Positions 8,828-18,336 of a stretch of 64,000 nt of DNA are shown here, in pieces. The notes beneath the pieces are model-generated. The model did no database searches and was not told where the DNA came from. It worked only from the letters and a program-made list of their open reading frames with translations. The translations under genes were made by a program, and so were the position numbers. Each line of letters opens with the position of its first letter. Within the stretch, counting starts at the first letter, position 1. Source of the stretch: Coleofasciculus sp040219735. Its GTDB lineage: Bacteria > Cyanobacteriota > Cyanobacteriia > Cyanobacteriales > Coleofasciculaceae. The DNA lies in the NCBI GenBank assembly GCA_040219735.1, contig JAVJRX010000134.1. One strand, written 5' to 3'.

Positions 8828-10273
8828 CTAGGCTTGACTCAAAGCTTGCTGCAAACGGGGTTTATCTTGTCCTTTTTGATGCAGCAATACCCAAGACTCA
8901 ATTAAATCAGGACCATGCACATCACCCGTGAGTGCAGCACGCAGGGAGCGCATGACTAAACCTTTCTTTACCTTTTGCTGTTTAGTCACCTGTTTGATGA
9001 TTTCCCCTGCGGTTTCTGCACTAAATTCTGGGGTATTTTCTAAGGCTTCCAAAACCGTGTTTAATACATCTGTTGCCCCTTCTTTTTTAACTTGCTCAAT
9101 CGCCTCTGAAGTCAACTCAATCGAGTCAGTAAATAACATCCGCGTCATCTCCACCGCATCCGGTAAGCGCGTCAGACTCGGACCAATAACGGCAGCTAAT
9201 CGCTCTAACCAAGGGCGATTATTTTCCGGATCAATGTTATACCCCGCTTCTTGCCAGTAGGGAATTAGTAAATCAACTAATTCCGATGGTGGTTTTTTGT
9301 GCAGATATTGACTATTGAGCCAATCCAGTTTATCCCAGTCAAACTTTGCCCCCGCCTTATTCACCCGATCAAAACTAAACTGTTGAGCAGCTTCTTCTAG
9401 GGTAAAGATTTCCTGTGTCGAGTCGGGTGGAGACCAACCCAGAAGCGTCATATAATTTGCCATCGCTTCTGGGACAAAACCCATAGTCTGAAACTCAGAA
9501 ATAGAGGTCACGCCATCCCGTTTAGAAAGTTTTTGCCCCTGGGGATTTAGAATTAAAGGCGTGTGAGCAAATTCGGGTACTGTTGCGCCGAGGGCTTCAT
9601 AAAGCAAAATCTGTTTGGCAGTATTAGCAATGTGGTCTTCTCCTCGGATGATATGAGTTATTTTCATATCAATGTCATCAACCACTACCGCTAAATTATA
9701 GAGAGGCTGACCAATTTCACCTTGAGAAGCCGCCCGAGCAATCACCATATCCCCACCCAGATCACTCCCTTTCCAGGTGAGTTGACCGCGCACCATATCA
9801 TTCCAGACAATCTCGCGACTATCGTCAATCTTAAACCGAATCACCGACTCTCGTCCCTCCGCTTCAAAAGCGGCGCGTTGTTCTAGGGTGAGATTGCGGT
9901 GACGGTTATCATAGCGAGGGGCTTCTTTGCGGGCTTTTTGGGCATCCCGGAGTGCCTTAAGTTCCGCTTCTGAGGTGTAACAGTAATAGGCTAACCCTTT
10001 ATCTAAAAGGGTTTGAATGGTGTGGTGATAAAGGTCAAACCGTTTCGATTGAAAAATCGGTCCTTCATCCCAATTGAGTCCTAACCAGGTGAGACCCTCT
10101 AAGATATTCTGGGTATATTCGGGACGCGATCGCGTTTGGTCGGTATCTTCGATGCGTAGAATAAACTGACCGCCGTGGTGTCGGGCGAATAGCCAGTTAA
10201 ATACAGCGGTTCTGGCGGTACCGATGTGGAAGTTTCCGGTGGGAGACGGTGCAATGCGGACTCTAACAGTCAC
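8828..10273 (-). CDS. gltX: Glutamyl-tRNA synthetase
   Basis: Class I aminoacyl-tRNA synthetase that charges tRNA-Glu; in cyanobacteria it is usually non-discriminating and also feeds tetrapyrrole synthesis through Glu-tRNA. RIAPSPTGNFHIGTARTA at residues 6-23 contains the HIGH-equivalent HIGT motif. KLSKRDG near residue 250 is the KMSKS-equivalent loop. ITHIIRGEDHIANT near residue 210 is the conserved connective-peptide motif. The length (481 residues) is normal. The start ATG at 10273 gives MTVRVRIAPSPTG, as expected. It stands as a single gene with a short gap to the carbonic-anhydrase-like gene on the same strand. Confidence 0.97.
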   Translation of the reverse strand: MTVRVRIAPSPTGNFHIGTARTAVFNWLFARHHGGQFILRIEDTDQTRSRPEYTQNILEGLTWLGLNWDEGPIFQSKRFDLYHHTIQTLLDKGLAYYCYTSEAELKALRDAQKARKEAPRYDNRHRNLTLEQRAAFEAEGRESVIRFKIDDSREIVWNDMVRGQLTWKGSDLGGDMVIARAASQGEIGQPLYNLAVVVDDIDMKITHIIRGEDHIANTAKQILLYEALGATVPEFAHTPLILNPQGQKLSKRDGVTSISEFQTMGFVPEAMANYMTLLGWSPPDSTQEIFTLEEAAQQFSFDRVNKAGAKFDWDKLDWLNSQYLHKKPPSELVDLLIPYWQEAGYNIDPENNRPWLERLAAVIGPSLTRLPDAVEMTRMLFTDSIELTSEAIEQVKKEGATDVLNTVLEALENTPEFSAETAGEIIKQVTKQQKVKKGLVMRSLRAALTGDVHGPDLIESWVLLHQKGQDKPRLQQALSQA

Positions 10274-10372
10274 AAGATCAATCTCTGGTGGTAGGGTTGG
10301 CTAAGTACTTTCCAGCTATTTATTGTAGCGTAGAGCGGCGCTCACTCCCTCACCCATCCCCGAATTTCTTTT

Positions 10373-11134
10373 TTAAACCACTTCAATAACCTTTTTGCCT
10401 CCTGGTAAATCTGCACCCACCACATAAAAATCATGAGGATAGATCCAGTTCGTATCCATAGGACCATGAATTTGAATACCCGTCATCACCGCATACTTAA
10501 ATATAGAATAATCTAAGGGATGCAAGAGGTTTTCTACATCATCAGAAATAATCTGACAAGCCAACTTAGTCATGTCAACTAAATTCGGTTTGTCTCCATA
10601 ATTTATAGTGGACAGTATTTTTTGTCGGATAATAGATTGTTCCAGATCCTCGATATCCATTTTTAGGTTAAGACGTCCTGATTCTAACTCGTTGACAATC
10701 GCTTCTAATGCACCACAGGCATGAGACGCTTTGTGGATGCCTTCTCGATAAACCTTGCCAATTTCTCCGTCTCTAGAAATCGCAATATGAGGCATGGCTA
10801 AAAACGTAAAGCGGCGTATTCCCTCGAGAATCGGAACGTGGTCTGTTGCGGCGGCTAAACCCGTTTTTCCCATCATCACGAACCCAGCCAGACTACAACA
10901 ATTAAAGGTTTTTCCCCAGTATTTAACTACTTCATTAAGTAACGGATCAGTAATTTCGTCCCGACAGAGTGCTGCCATTCCCATTGTATTTTCATCTTCA
11001 AAACCCAGGGCTTTTAAACAATGGAAAGTTTTTTTCATGTAATCTTCCATAGGTAATGCAGCCGGGAAATACCGTTGAAGACATTCATGGAAAATTGGGT
11101 AAGTGCTTGAGTCATAACCCGTGAATTGCAACAT
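10373..11134 (-). CDS. LCIB/LCIC-like (theta/beta-type) carbonic anhydrase family protein
   Basis: Resembles the low-CO2-inducible LCIB family first known from Chlamydomonas, whose active members use a beta-CA-like zinc site. The expected ligands are present: Cys57 in ALCRDEI (with the Asp/Arg pair R58-D59), His116 in MPHIAIS, and Cys140 in SHACGAL. The family pattern SLAGFVMMGKTGLAAATDHVP lies at residues 81-101. At 253 residues with no transit or signal peptide it should be cytosolic. Identification is by remembered family motifs, not a search. The pattern predicts CO2/bicarbonate interconversion, but some LCIB homologues are inactive. It lies on the same strand as gltX and convergent with nothing obvious. 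Confidence 0.72.
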   Translation of the reverse strand: MLQFTGYDSSTYPIFHECLQRYFPAALPMEDYMKKTFHCLKALGFEDENTMGMAALCRDEITDPLLNEVVKYWGKTFNCCSLAGFVMMGKTGLAAATDHVPILEGIRRFTFLAMPHIAISRDGEIGKVYREGIHKASHACGALEAIVNELESGRLNLKMDIEDLEQSIIRQKILSTINYGDKPNLVDMTKLACQIISDDVENLLHPLDYSIFKYAVMTGIQIHGPMDTNWIYPHDFYVVGADLPGGKKVIEVV

Positions 11135-11338
11135 GACACCTTTAGTATCCTATAATTTATGGAAAATTATTTTATTGAAACATCGTAATTCAGCTAGAAA
11201 TCTTGATGTTGCCAGTAGAGGGGTTGAGACGAGCGATAATGCCATTGAATTCAGTGCGAATAGAACTCACCCCGTAACGGCTGAGCGAGTAGGCATTGCA
11301 TTCTGTCCCAACTAAACCTACAATATTTAAGCATTTTA

Positions 11339-11412
11339 CGGGACTGACGGGGCTCGAACCCGCAACTTCCGCCGTGACAGGGCGGTGCTCTAACCAATTG
11401 AACTACAGTCCC
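11339..11412 (-). tRNA. trnD: tRNA-Asp (GTC)
   Basis: Reading the minus strand, a full cloverleaf can be drawn: acceptor GGGACTG pairs with CAGTCCC, D-arm with GTTCAATTGGTTAGAGC, anticodon stem CCGCC/GGCGG around loop CTGTCAC (anticodon GTC), and T-arm GCGGG-TTCGAGC-CCCGT. The discriminator base is G, as expected for Asp. The CCA end is not encoded. Confidence 0.96.
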
Positions 11413-11550
11413 AATTTACGAGCCGAATACCATTGTTACGAAGATCTATGGATTTGTCAAGCCCATGCCGAAAAAATTTTTTCTTAGGGTTAGAGAGGGG
11501 GTGTAGGGGAGGATGGGAGAGATGGGGAAGATGAGGAAGATGGGGAAGCT

Positions 11551-11613
11551 GTAGGGGCGGGTTTTACCACTAACGGGAAGGTTTGCTCACCCTTATATCA
11601 CTAAACCCGCCCC
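11551..11613. repeat. GTAGGGGCGGGTTT inverted-repeat element
   Basis: The ends gtaggggcgggttt and aaacccgcccc are inverted repeats enclosing about 36 bases. A related element is embedded in the GT4 gene at 4175-4238, and a third, more decayed one is at 61119-61179. G-rich (gggga) short repeats precede it (11500-11550) and tgac heptamers follow (11637-11663). Confidence 0.7.
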
Positions 11614-11731
11614 AACGGATTACAAGCATTCTGCGACAAAGGACAAATGACTAATGACTAATGATAAATCCCAGAAACAAATTATCCCAAAAATGCTTCA
11701 ACGACGATAAAGTAACCAGAACGCCTAATTC

Positions 11732-13222
11732 ATGCCCAGAGGTTTCAACGTCTCTATCTCTCAATCGGTTCTCCTTGCCTTCTGTTTTAGCCTCTTTAGT
11801 GCCGATGCTATCGCATTCCCCGATATCCAAACCCATTGGGCAAAGGATTGTATTAACCAGATGGCATCTCGAAACCTAGTTACAGGTTACCCGGATGGCA
11901 CGTTTCGCCCCAATGGTTCGATTACAAGGGCAGAATTTGCGGTGCTGATGTTGAATGCATTCCCCGACGCCGAGGTGAAACGCAGTGGTATCGCCTTTAC
12001 AGATGTGCCACAGAGTCACTGGGCATATCGGGCAATTCAAGACGCTTATCAACGGGAATTTTTCTCGGGTTATCCGGGGCGGATTTTTCAACCCAGTCAA
12101 CCGATTCCTCGTGTGCAGGCGATTGGGGTTTTGGCGGGGGCGAAGAATTACAGCATTCCCAGTAATCCATCGGGAATATTGCCACAATACTTCCAAGATG
12201 CCTCTGGTATTCCAGGATACGCCAGGAATGCGATCGCGGCGGCGGCGGTGAATACTCTGGTGGTTAATTATCCCACGGTGCAACGGCTTCGTCCCAATGA
12301 ACGGGCGACACGGGGCGAAGTAGCGGCGCTATTGTGTCGGGGGTTAAATATTTATGCGGTTCCGCCTCAGTATATTGCTGGGGTGGAAATTCATCCCCAA
12401 CAGGTGCGGACATTACCCGGAGGACTGAATTCTGTTCCCACATTTAATAGTAATTATCCTGAATTAGTTAGAAGTGAAGGGATTTTATTATCCACATTTT
12501 CCCCAACCGGAAAACGTATTCCTGCCGCCCATCTTAATTTTCCCTTTCAAGGACGTTTCGATATTTTTACCCATCATATCGCTAGGGCAGAAACTCAGGC
12601 AGAAACTCGCCCCCTTTATCAGGGATTACTGCTGCACAATCCCACCGATAAACCGGTGACAGTTGAGGTTTTGCAAGGGGCAAGTTATTTGAGTACTCCC
12701 GATGCGCCGTTTATTGACTTACCGGATATGGTGGATAATCCCAATGGCAAGATTTATTCGGGACCCGGTAGTCGCACGATGACTGATGTACTGCGGGGGA
12801 TTCGTCAGGAAAGCTTTCCGGCACAAATGATATTGGAAGCAGGGCAAACTCAACTCTTGATGAATCAGCCGATTCCTATCCAACGGGCACCGGCGTCGAA
12901 TGGACGTTCCACGATGATGCGATTGCAGAGTAATGGTTCAGTTTATGTTGCCAATTTAGCCATGAAAGCGCCACAAAACTCGAATGGTACATACCGCGCC
13001 CCAACATTAGCTGAATGGCAAACTTTATTAGTTGAAGGAGAATTAGCCGAACCCCGGGATCTGACGCCAACACCTCTTGACCCCCCTAGAGAACCCACAG
13101 TATTTGGACGGGTTGCCGGGGTTTCCCAAGGGACAGAATGGTTAGCAGAGATTACAGATACATTAGAATCAGATAGTCTGAGGATTCCCCAACCCGGTGA
13201 GGCATTTTCCTATGTTTTATGA
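11732..13222 (+). CDS. S-layer-homology and DUF3370 protein, N-terminal part ending at an in-frame TGA
   Basis: Exported envelope protein. A signal peptide spans residues 1-29 (core VLLAFCFSLFSADAIA). SLH modules follow at about 30-220, with typical FPDIQTHWAKDCI, GYPDGTFRPNGSITRAEFAVL and FTDVPQSHWAYRAI segments that bind peptidoglycan-linked polymers. From about residue 230 a DUF3370-type domain begins. The frame stops at TGA 13220-13222 after PGEAFSYVL, but the same frame continues without another stop to 13675 with clear domain continuation. As written, the product lacks about the last 150 residues. It could be a pseudogene, a readthrough product or a sequencing error. Confidence 0.82.
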   Translation: MPRGFNVSISQSVLLAFCFSLFSADAIAFPDIQTHWAKDCINQMASRNLVTGYPDGTFRPNGSITRAEFAVLMLNAFPDAEVKRSGIAFTDVPQSHWAYRAIQDAYQREFFSGYPGRIFQPSQPIPRVQAIGVLAGAKNYSIPSNPSGILPQYFQDASGIPGYARNAIAAAAVNTLVVNYPTVQRLRPNERATRGEVAALLCRGLNIYAVPPQYIAGVEIHPQQVRTLPGGLNSVPTFNSNYPELVRSEGILLSTFSPTGKRIPAAHLNFPFQGRFDIFTHHIARAETQAETRPLYQGLLLHNPTDKPVTVEVLQGASYLSTPDAPFIDLPDMVDNPNGKIYSGPGSRTMTDVLRGIRQESFPAQMILEAGQTQLLMNQPIPIQRAPASNGRSTMMRLQSNGSVYVANLAMKAPQNSNGTYRAPTLAEWQTLLVEGELAEPRDLTPTPLDPPREPTVFGRVAGVSQGTEWLAEITDTLESDSLRIPQPGEAFSYVL

Positions 13223-13675
13223 ACGCTCCATTTAATTACGTTGAATACGGGTCAAATTCAAAGTGCGCCGATGTTAGCTCGTTATCCGGATACGGCGTAT
13301 TCTGCTCATAGTAATTATGGCGTGGAATATAATCTGACGTTACCCATGAGAAATACGACAAGTCAATCTCAAACGGTAACCGTATCGATGCAAACGCCGT
13401 TAAAAGATGAGGCAGGTACAGATAAGTTACTGTTTTTGAATCCACAAGTTGATCGGGTATTTTTTCGGGGAACTGTTCGGGTCACTTATGAAGATAACCA
13501 AGGGGAAAGTCAGACATGGTATGTCCATTTAGTTCAGCGTCGGGGACAACCGTCTAACCCCTTAGTTACGTTAAATTTAGCGCCAGGGGAACAGCGAAAT
13601 GTAAAGGTCGAGTTTATTTATCCACCGGATTCCACGCCGCCGCAGGTGTTGACAGTGAAGACGTTGGCGAGGTAG
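13223..13675 (+). pseudogene. C-terminal part of the DUF3370 protein beyond the in-frame TGA
   Basis: Same reading frame as 11732-13222, separated only by the TGA. The translation resumes TLHLITLNTGQIQSAPML and continues with RYPDTAYSAHSNYGVEYNLT and a beta-rich tail to 13675. This is the part of DUF3370 that should follow the FSY motif. A TTG at 13241 allows an open frame but has no ribosome-binding site. Without the TGA the gene would encode about 647 residues. Confidence 0.75.
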
Positions 13676-14483
13676 AAATCCTCACCCCCAGCCATCTCCC
13701 AGGCTCTGCCTCCTCTCCTCTCGTTTCCTCTCGTTTTCCTCTCGTTCCCAGGTCTGAGAAGGGAATGCTATTCTGGAGGCTCTGCCTCCCATAGTAGAAA
13801 CGCCTCAAAACGGTATCTTTTGCCCTTCGTTACATCCACTTGAAAAACTTCTCCCCAATGACACAAAATGAGCAGTTATTTCGTCAAGGGTTGAGAGGGT
13901 CATCTGCATAAAATATAGGGTCTTGAATAAGGCAGGGTGTATCTACTTTTTTTCGCCTTCCAGACTCTGGGAAGGGAATGCTCTTAGGGAGATTCCAGCC
14001 TGTCATAATCTCATGTTAATTATCCCTGATTTTGCCCCCTTCAGTCCCCCTTTATACCGAGTTGCGCTCAAACATAGTAGATAGGAAAAGCCGGGGAGGC
14101 AGGGGAGGCAGGGGAAGCAGGGCGTGTGGGTCATTCTGGGAAGGGTTGGACATAGTTAAATGGGTAAATTGTAGAGCATAAGACACTAATTTAACCTAGG
14201 TTCGTAGTCGTCACTTTAGTGACTCAACGTTCAAGTGCTGAGGACAAACTTTTAATTCAGAGACATTCCTTTTAACTTAGTTAGGATAAATTAGGAGATG
14301 GTGCGATCGCAAACCCTACAACCCATCCTACTCACCCTCTCCTCCTGACTCTTCACTGACTCTTCATGGGAAGCCTCGAAACCCTGTTAGGCTGGTAGAT
14401 AAGGACATTCTCGGGTTCATTCAAAACGCACCCATTCCCCCAGATTACTGGAAAAGCAAGTTCTCCCGTCTCCCTTTCTCACT
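13676..14483. other. 808-base gene-free region with short repeats
   Basis: No convincing gene on either strand. It holds cctctcgttt pyrimidine repeats (13711-13750), two copies of a gaagggaatgct motif (about 13757 and 13972), a palindromic ggaggctctgcctcc (13775-13789) and a gcagggga repeat (14094-14120). It separates the broken envelope gene from the NACHT fusion gene, so the latter's promoter should lie in its last part. Confidence 0.7.
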
Positions 14484-17400
14484 ATGGTCGATTGGCGTCC
14501 CTATCTCGAATCCCTCGGCACCACCTACGCCCAATGGTGGCAGGTTTACACGATTACCGATGTAGTCGGGCGAACACCACAGAACCGGAAACAGACATCA
14601 GTGCTATTTGATTTTAAATTAATGGTGCAGACGGTGGAACCGGATAGAGACGCCAGGGGGCAAAAGGCGGAACAGGTTGAGAAACTAACCGTACTAGAGG
14701 GGTTAAGGAAATATGCGCCCCAGCATATCTTGTTAGTCGGGCGTCCCGGTTCCGGGAAATCCACAGCACTGGTGCGATTGCTGTTGGAAGAGGCGGAAAA
14801 AGGCAAGGAAGCCTGTAGAGACGTTGCATGCAACGTCTGGGAACAGGGGGAGAGGTCAATCAAAATCCCCGTCTTGGTAGAACTCCGCTATTACCGCACC
14901 ACAATCGAGGACTTAATCCAACAGTTCCTGCAACGCCATGACCCAAATTTAACCCTCAATCCCGACACCCTGAAAGCCGGATTGCGACAAAGGCAATTTT
15001 TGCTGCTGCTGGATGGAATTAATGAATTACCCTCAGAAGCAGCGCGGCGGGAGTTACAGCAGTTTCGCCAAAACTACCAGAAAACTACACCTATGGTATT
15101 CACCACTAGGGATTTAGGCATCGGGGGTAATTTGGGCATAACTAAGAAACTGGAAATGCAACCCCTGACACCAAAGCAAATGGAGGAATTTGTCTGCGCC
15201 TATTTGCCACAACAGGGAAAACAGATGTTGCCGCAGTTGGGGAATCGTTTGCGAGAGTTGGGACAAACCCCCCTGCTGTTAAAGATGCTGTGTGATTTGT
15301 TCCATTGTCTGGAGACGATTCCCAGCAATCTGGGTTCAGTATTTCGCGCCTTTGCCCAGCAGTATGACCGAAAAGTTAAAGCCGATGTCCCGGTTACGGA
15401 AGACTCACGGGAATTTTGGTCAGAGTTGCTGCAATATTTAGCGTTTGTCATGACGAAGGGTAATCACCCAAAAGAGATACAGGTAGCAATTGCCAAGACA
15501 GAAGCTGAGACAATTTTTACCGAGTATCTGCGTCAGCACGATTTCCTTGACCCGCCAGTTCGCGCCCGTAAATGGTTAAACGATTTACTCAAGCATCACT
15601 TGATTCAACTGAGGGCAAATAATCAGATAGAGTTTCGCCATCAACTGATTCAGGAGTATTATACGGCTGAGTATTTACTCAAGCAGTTACCGAGTCTTAG
15701 TGATGAGGAATTACAACGGCAGTATCTCAATTATTTGAAATGGACAGAACCTCTAGCGTTAATGCTGGAATTGGTTGAAGATAAGGCACAGGCAGTGCGA
15801 GTGGTGAGGTTGGCGTTAGCTGTGGATGTGCAGTTGGGGGCAAGGTTGGCAGGGGAAGTTAAACCAGAGTTTCAAGAGCAAACAGTGGCTTTAGTGTCTG
15901 GGTTAGAAATTCCTCAGTTACTCACAATTCAGCTTTTGGGCAGAACAAAGTCTGAGAGTGCTATTTCCAACCTCATGAAAGCTCTCGAACATGAAGACTC
16001 TGATGTTAGTCGTAGGGCGGCTGACGCTTTAGGTAAAATTGGTTTACCTAAAGCTATTCCCCATCTAATTAAAGCCCTGAAGCATGAAGACGTTGGTGTT
16101 AGTCGTAGAGCGGCTGACGCTTTGGGTAAAATTGGTAGCGAGTCTGCCATCCCTGCTTTAATAGAGACCTTGAATGAAAGACAAGTTCCTAATGCTCGTG
16201 AGATAGCAGCTACAGCATTAGGCAAGATAGGCAGTGATTCCGCTGTACCTGCTCTTGTTCAGACTTTGAAAGACAAAAAATCTTCTAGTATTCGTGAGAG
16301 ATATAGTATTCATGAGATATACACTAGATTAGGAGTTGATCAACGACTCGAAGCTTTTAATAGTGGAGAATATTATCTTAGAGAAGAAGTTGCTGATGCA
16401 CTAGGAAAAATTAATAGTAAGTCTGCTGAATTAGCATTAATCGAAGCCCTAGATGATGAAGACCCGGAGATTCGTAAGTCAGTTGCATATACTTTGGCAA
16501 AAATTGGCAGCAAAAGGGCTGTATCTGCTTGTGTTAAGGCTTTAAATGATGATGCTCATTTGGATCGAGAAGACATCTTTTACACCCTTGCAGAAATGGG
16601 TTATGAATTGCTTGTGACTATCTTAACTCAATCTTTGACTATTGAAAACGCTTTTGTTCGAGATATAGCAGCTAAAGCATTAGAAGAAATTAACGATCAG
16701 TCATTGACAGAGGCTGATATTAATGATTTTTACGATGAGATAGATTGGAATAGTAATAAAGCCGTTTATAAGCTAGCAGCAAGTGATGATGAGTCTGAGT
16801 CTGATTTGACTTCAATTCTGGAAATTTTACGTGATGATCCCGATCATCGTATTGATGCAGCCATTAGGATATTAGGGGAAATTGGCAACCCTGATATACT
16901 GCCTGTTCTCCATGACTTACTATTGGACACAGCAAAAAGCTACATAATTGACCCTATTTCACAAATTCAAAACCGCTGCAAATTCTACAATTTTACCCTC
17001 ACTCAACCAATTCTTACCACTCCTTCTCCCCTAATGCATATTCTCCACCTTAGCGACCTCCACTTTACCACCCTCGACCAAGCAACCTTGTGGTCTACAC
17101 AACTCAGACTTGATTTACGTCATGAACTCAATATTTCTCAGCTTGACGCCCTGATCCTCTCCAGCGATATTGCTAACTATTCTACCCCAGAAGAATACGA
17201 AGCTGCCGCCCAATTTCTCAACACCCTCTGTCAAACCTTCTCCCTAAACCCAGAACAAATTACCATTGTTCCCGGTAACCATGACCTCAACTGGAACTTA
17301 GCACAAGAAGCCTACCTACTTGTTGACCGCCCTAAATACAACGGTAAACTAATTGATGGTCATTATATTAAAGTCACCGATGAAGTCATCCGAGTTCGTG

Positions 17401-18038
17401 ACGAAACCGCCTACAAAAAACGCTTTGAAAACTTCCGCCAGTTCTACAAAGACATCAAACGAAAACCCTATCCCTTAGACTATGACCAACAATACACCCT
17501 CGACTATCTCCCCGAACAAAACCTCCTCATTTTAGGGCTAAACTCAGCATGGCAACTCGACCATCATTTCAAATCCCGCGCCAGCATTCATGAAAATGCC
17601 CTCAGCAACGCCCTGGATGAAATTGATACTAATCCCGATTACGATAACTGCTTAAAAATCGCCGTTTGGCATCACCCCCTCGATAGTCCCTATCAAGATA
17701 GAATTATCGACCAAGACTTCATCGGACTCCTCGCCGTTTCCGGGTTTCGCTTCTTCCTGCACGGACATATCCACAAAGCCGAAACCAGTCTGTTCCGTTA
17801 CGATATGAGTCGAGATGGGCGCAAATTAGACCGCATTTGTGCCGGAACCTTTGGCGCACCGACAAAAGAACTGGTAACGGCTACGCCTTGGCAATACAAT
17901 TTGCTGATCTTTGAAAAGGATAAACTAACTGTTCGCACCCGTTGCCGTCGCGGAAAAGATGCGCCGTGGGAATCCGATAGTATTTGGCGTCAGGGGGCGG
18001 GAAAATCGTCGTTGGATTATTACACCATTGAGTTGTGA
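14484..18038 (+). CDS. NACHT NTPase-HEAT repeat-metallophosphoesterase fusion
   Basis: Large three-part signalling protein. Residues about 70-330 are a NACHT/STAND NTPase: Walker A GRPGSGKST at 86-94 and Walker B LLLLDGINELP near 174-184. Residues about 490-830 are HEAT/PBS-lyase-like helical repeats (RRAADALGKIG units), a likely sensor or scaffold. Residues 851-1184 are a calcineurin-like metallophosphoesterase: MHILHLSDLHF, ILSSDIANYS (canonical GD is here SD), PGNHDLNW near 931, WHHP near 1063 and HGHIHK near 1093 supply the two-metal ligands. This architecture suits a bacterial NLR-type defence protein with a nuclease or phosphodiesterase effector, but function is inferred. An in-frame GTAGAGACG palindrome (14814-14838) encodes CRDVACNV just after Walker A. 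The adjacent repeats and RAYT suggest a mobile islet. Confidence 0.85.
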   Translation: MVDWRPYLESLGTTYAQWWQVYTITDVVGRTPQNRKQTSVLFDFKLMVQTVEPDRDARGQKAEQVEKLTVLEGLRKYAPQHILLVGRPGSGKSTALVRLLLEEAEKGKEACRDVACNVWEQGERSIKIPVLVELRYYRTTIEDLIQQFLQRHDPNLTLNPDTLKAGLRQRQFLLLLDGINELPSEAARRELQQFRQNYQKTTPMVFTTRDLGIGGNLGITKKLEMQPLTPKQMEEFVCAYLPQQGKQMLPQLGNRLRELGQTPLLLKMLCDLFHCLETIPSNLGSVFRAFAQQYDRKVKADVPVTEDSREFWSELLQYLAFVMTKGNHPKEIQVAIAKTEAETIFTEYLRQHDFLDPPVRARKWLNDLLKHHLIQLRANNQIEFRHQLIQEYYTAEYLLKQLPSLSDEELQRQYLNYLKWTEPLALMLELVEDKAQAVRVVRLALAVDVQLGARLAGEVKPEFQEQTVALVSGLEIPQLLTIQLLGRTKSESAISNLMKALEHEDSDVSRRAADALGKIGLPKAIPHLIKALKHEDVGVSRRAADALGKIGSESAIPALIETLNERQVPNAREIAATALGKIGSDSAVPALVQTLKDKKSSSIRERYSIHEIYTRLGVDQRLEAFNSGEYYLREEVADALGKINSKSAELALIEALDDEDPEIRKSVAYTLAKIGSKRAVSACVKALNDDAHLDREDIFYTLAEMGYELLVTILTQSLTIENAFVRDIAAKALEEINDQSLTEADINDFYDEIDWNSNKAVYKLAASDDESESDLTSILEILRDDPDHRIDAAIRILGEIGNPDILPVLHDLLLDTAKSYIIDPISQIQNRCKFYNFTLTQPILTTPSPLMHILHLSDLHFTTLDQATLWSTQLRLDLRHELNISQLDALILSSDIANYSTPEEYEAAAQFLNTLCQTFSLNPEQITIVPGNHDLNWNLAQEAYLLVDRPKYNGKLIDGHYIKVTDEVIRVRDETAYKKRFENFRQFYKDIKRKPYPLDYDQQYTLDYLPEQNLLILGLNSAWQLDHHFKSRASIHENALSNALDEIDTNPDYDNCLKIAVWHHPLDSPYQDRIIDQDFIGLLAVSGFRFFLHGHIHKAETSLFRYDMSRDGRKLDRICAGTFGAPTKELVTATPWQYNLLIFEKDKLTVRTRCRRGKDAPWESDSIWRQGAGKSSLDYYTIEL
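14814..14838. repeat. GTAGAGACG palindrome inside the NACHT coding sequence
   Basis: The inner 20 bases (14819-14838) are a perfect palindrome, agacgttgca/tgcaacgtct, with a left tgtag extension matching the intergenic copy at 20265. Translated as CRDVACNV. Confidence 0.75.
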
Positions 18039-18082
18039 TTTTTTGTCATTTGTAATTTTTCATTTGTAAGGATATCACCAAT

Positions 18083-18247
18083 TGTAGGGGCGACCCGCTG
18101 CATTAAATTAAGAAAACCCACCTATCAATTTTATCGGGTCGCCCTGCATTGGGTATTGGAAATTATATGACACCGCATTTAGACCGGGGCGAGTCGGGAT
18201 AGGTTAATTGCGGTTCCGCCACCTTGACTCAGCGACTCGCCCCTACA
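18083..18247 (+). repeat. 165-bp double-hairpin element, copy 1
   Basis: Begins tgtaggggcgacccgc and ends gcgactcgcccctaca. Two potential hairpins are nested: ggggcgacccg with cgggtcgccc, and ggggcgagtcg with cgactcgcccc. The second copy, in the same orientation and of the same length, is at 18972-19136, with about a dozen mismatches by eye. The tail repeats ccctacaaa three times to 18269. Confidence 0.88.
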
Positions 18248-18336
18248 AACCCCTACAAACCCCTACAAATGTGATAATCTCAATAATCTTAATAATCTTA
18301 ATAATCCTGACAATCTCTATCAGGGATAATTGCCAG

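Noticed and set aside
13241..13675. Independent gene starting at TTG 13241
   Set aside because: No ribosome-binding site, same frame as the upstream SLH-DUF3370 gene and clear domain continuity; better read as its cut-off C-terminus.
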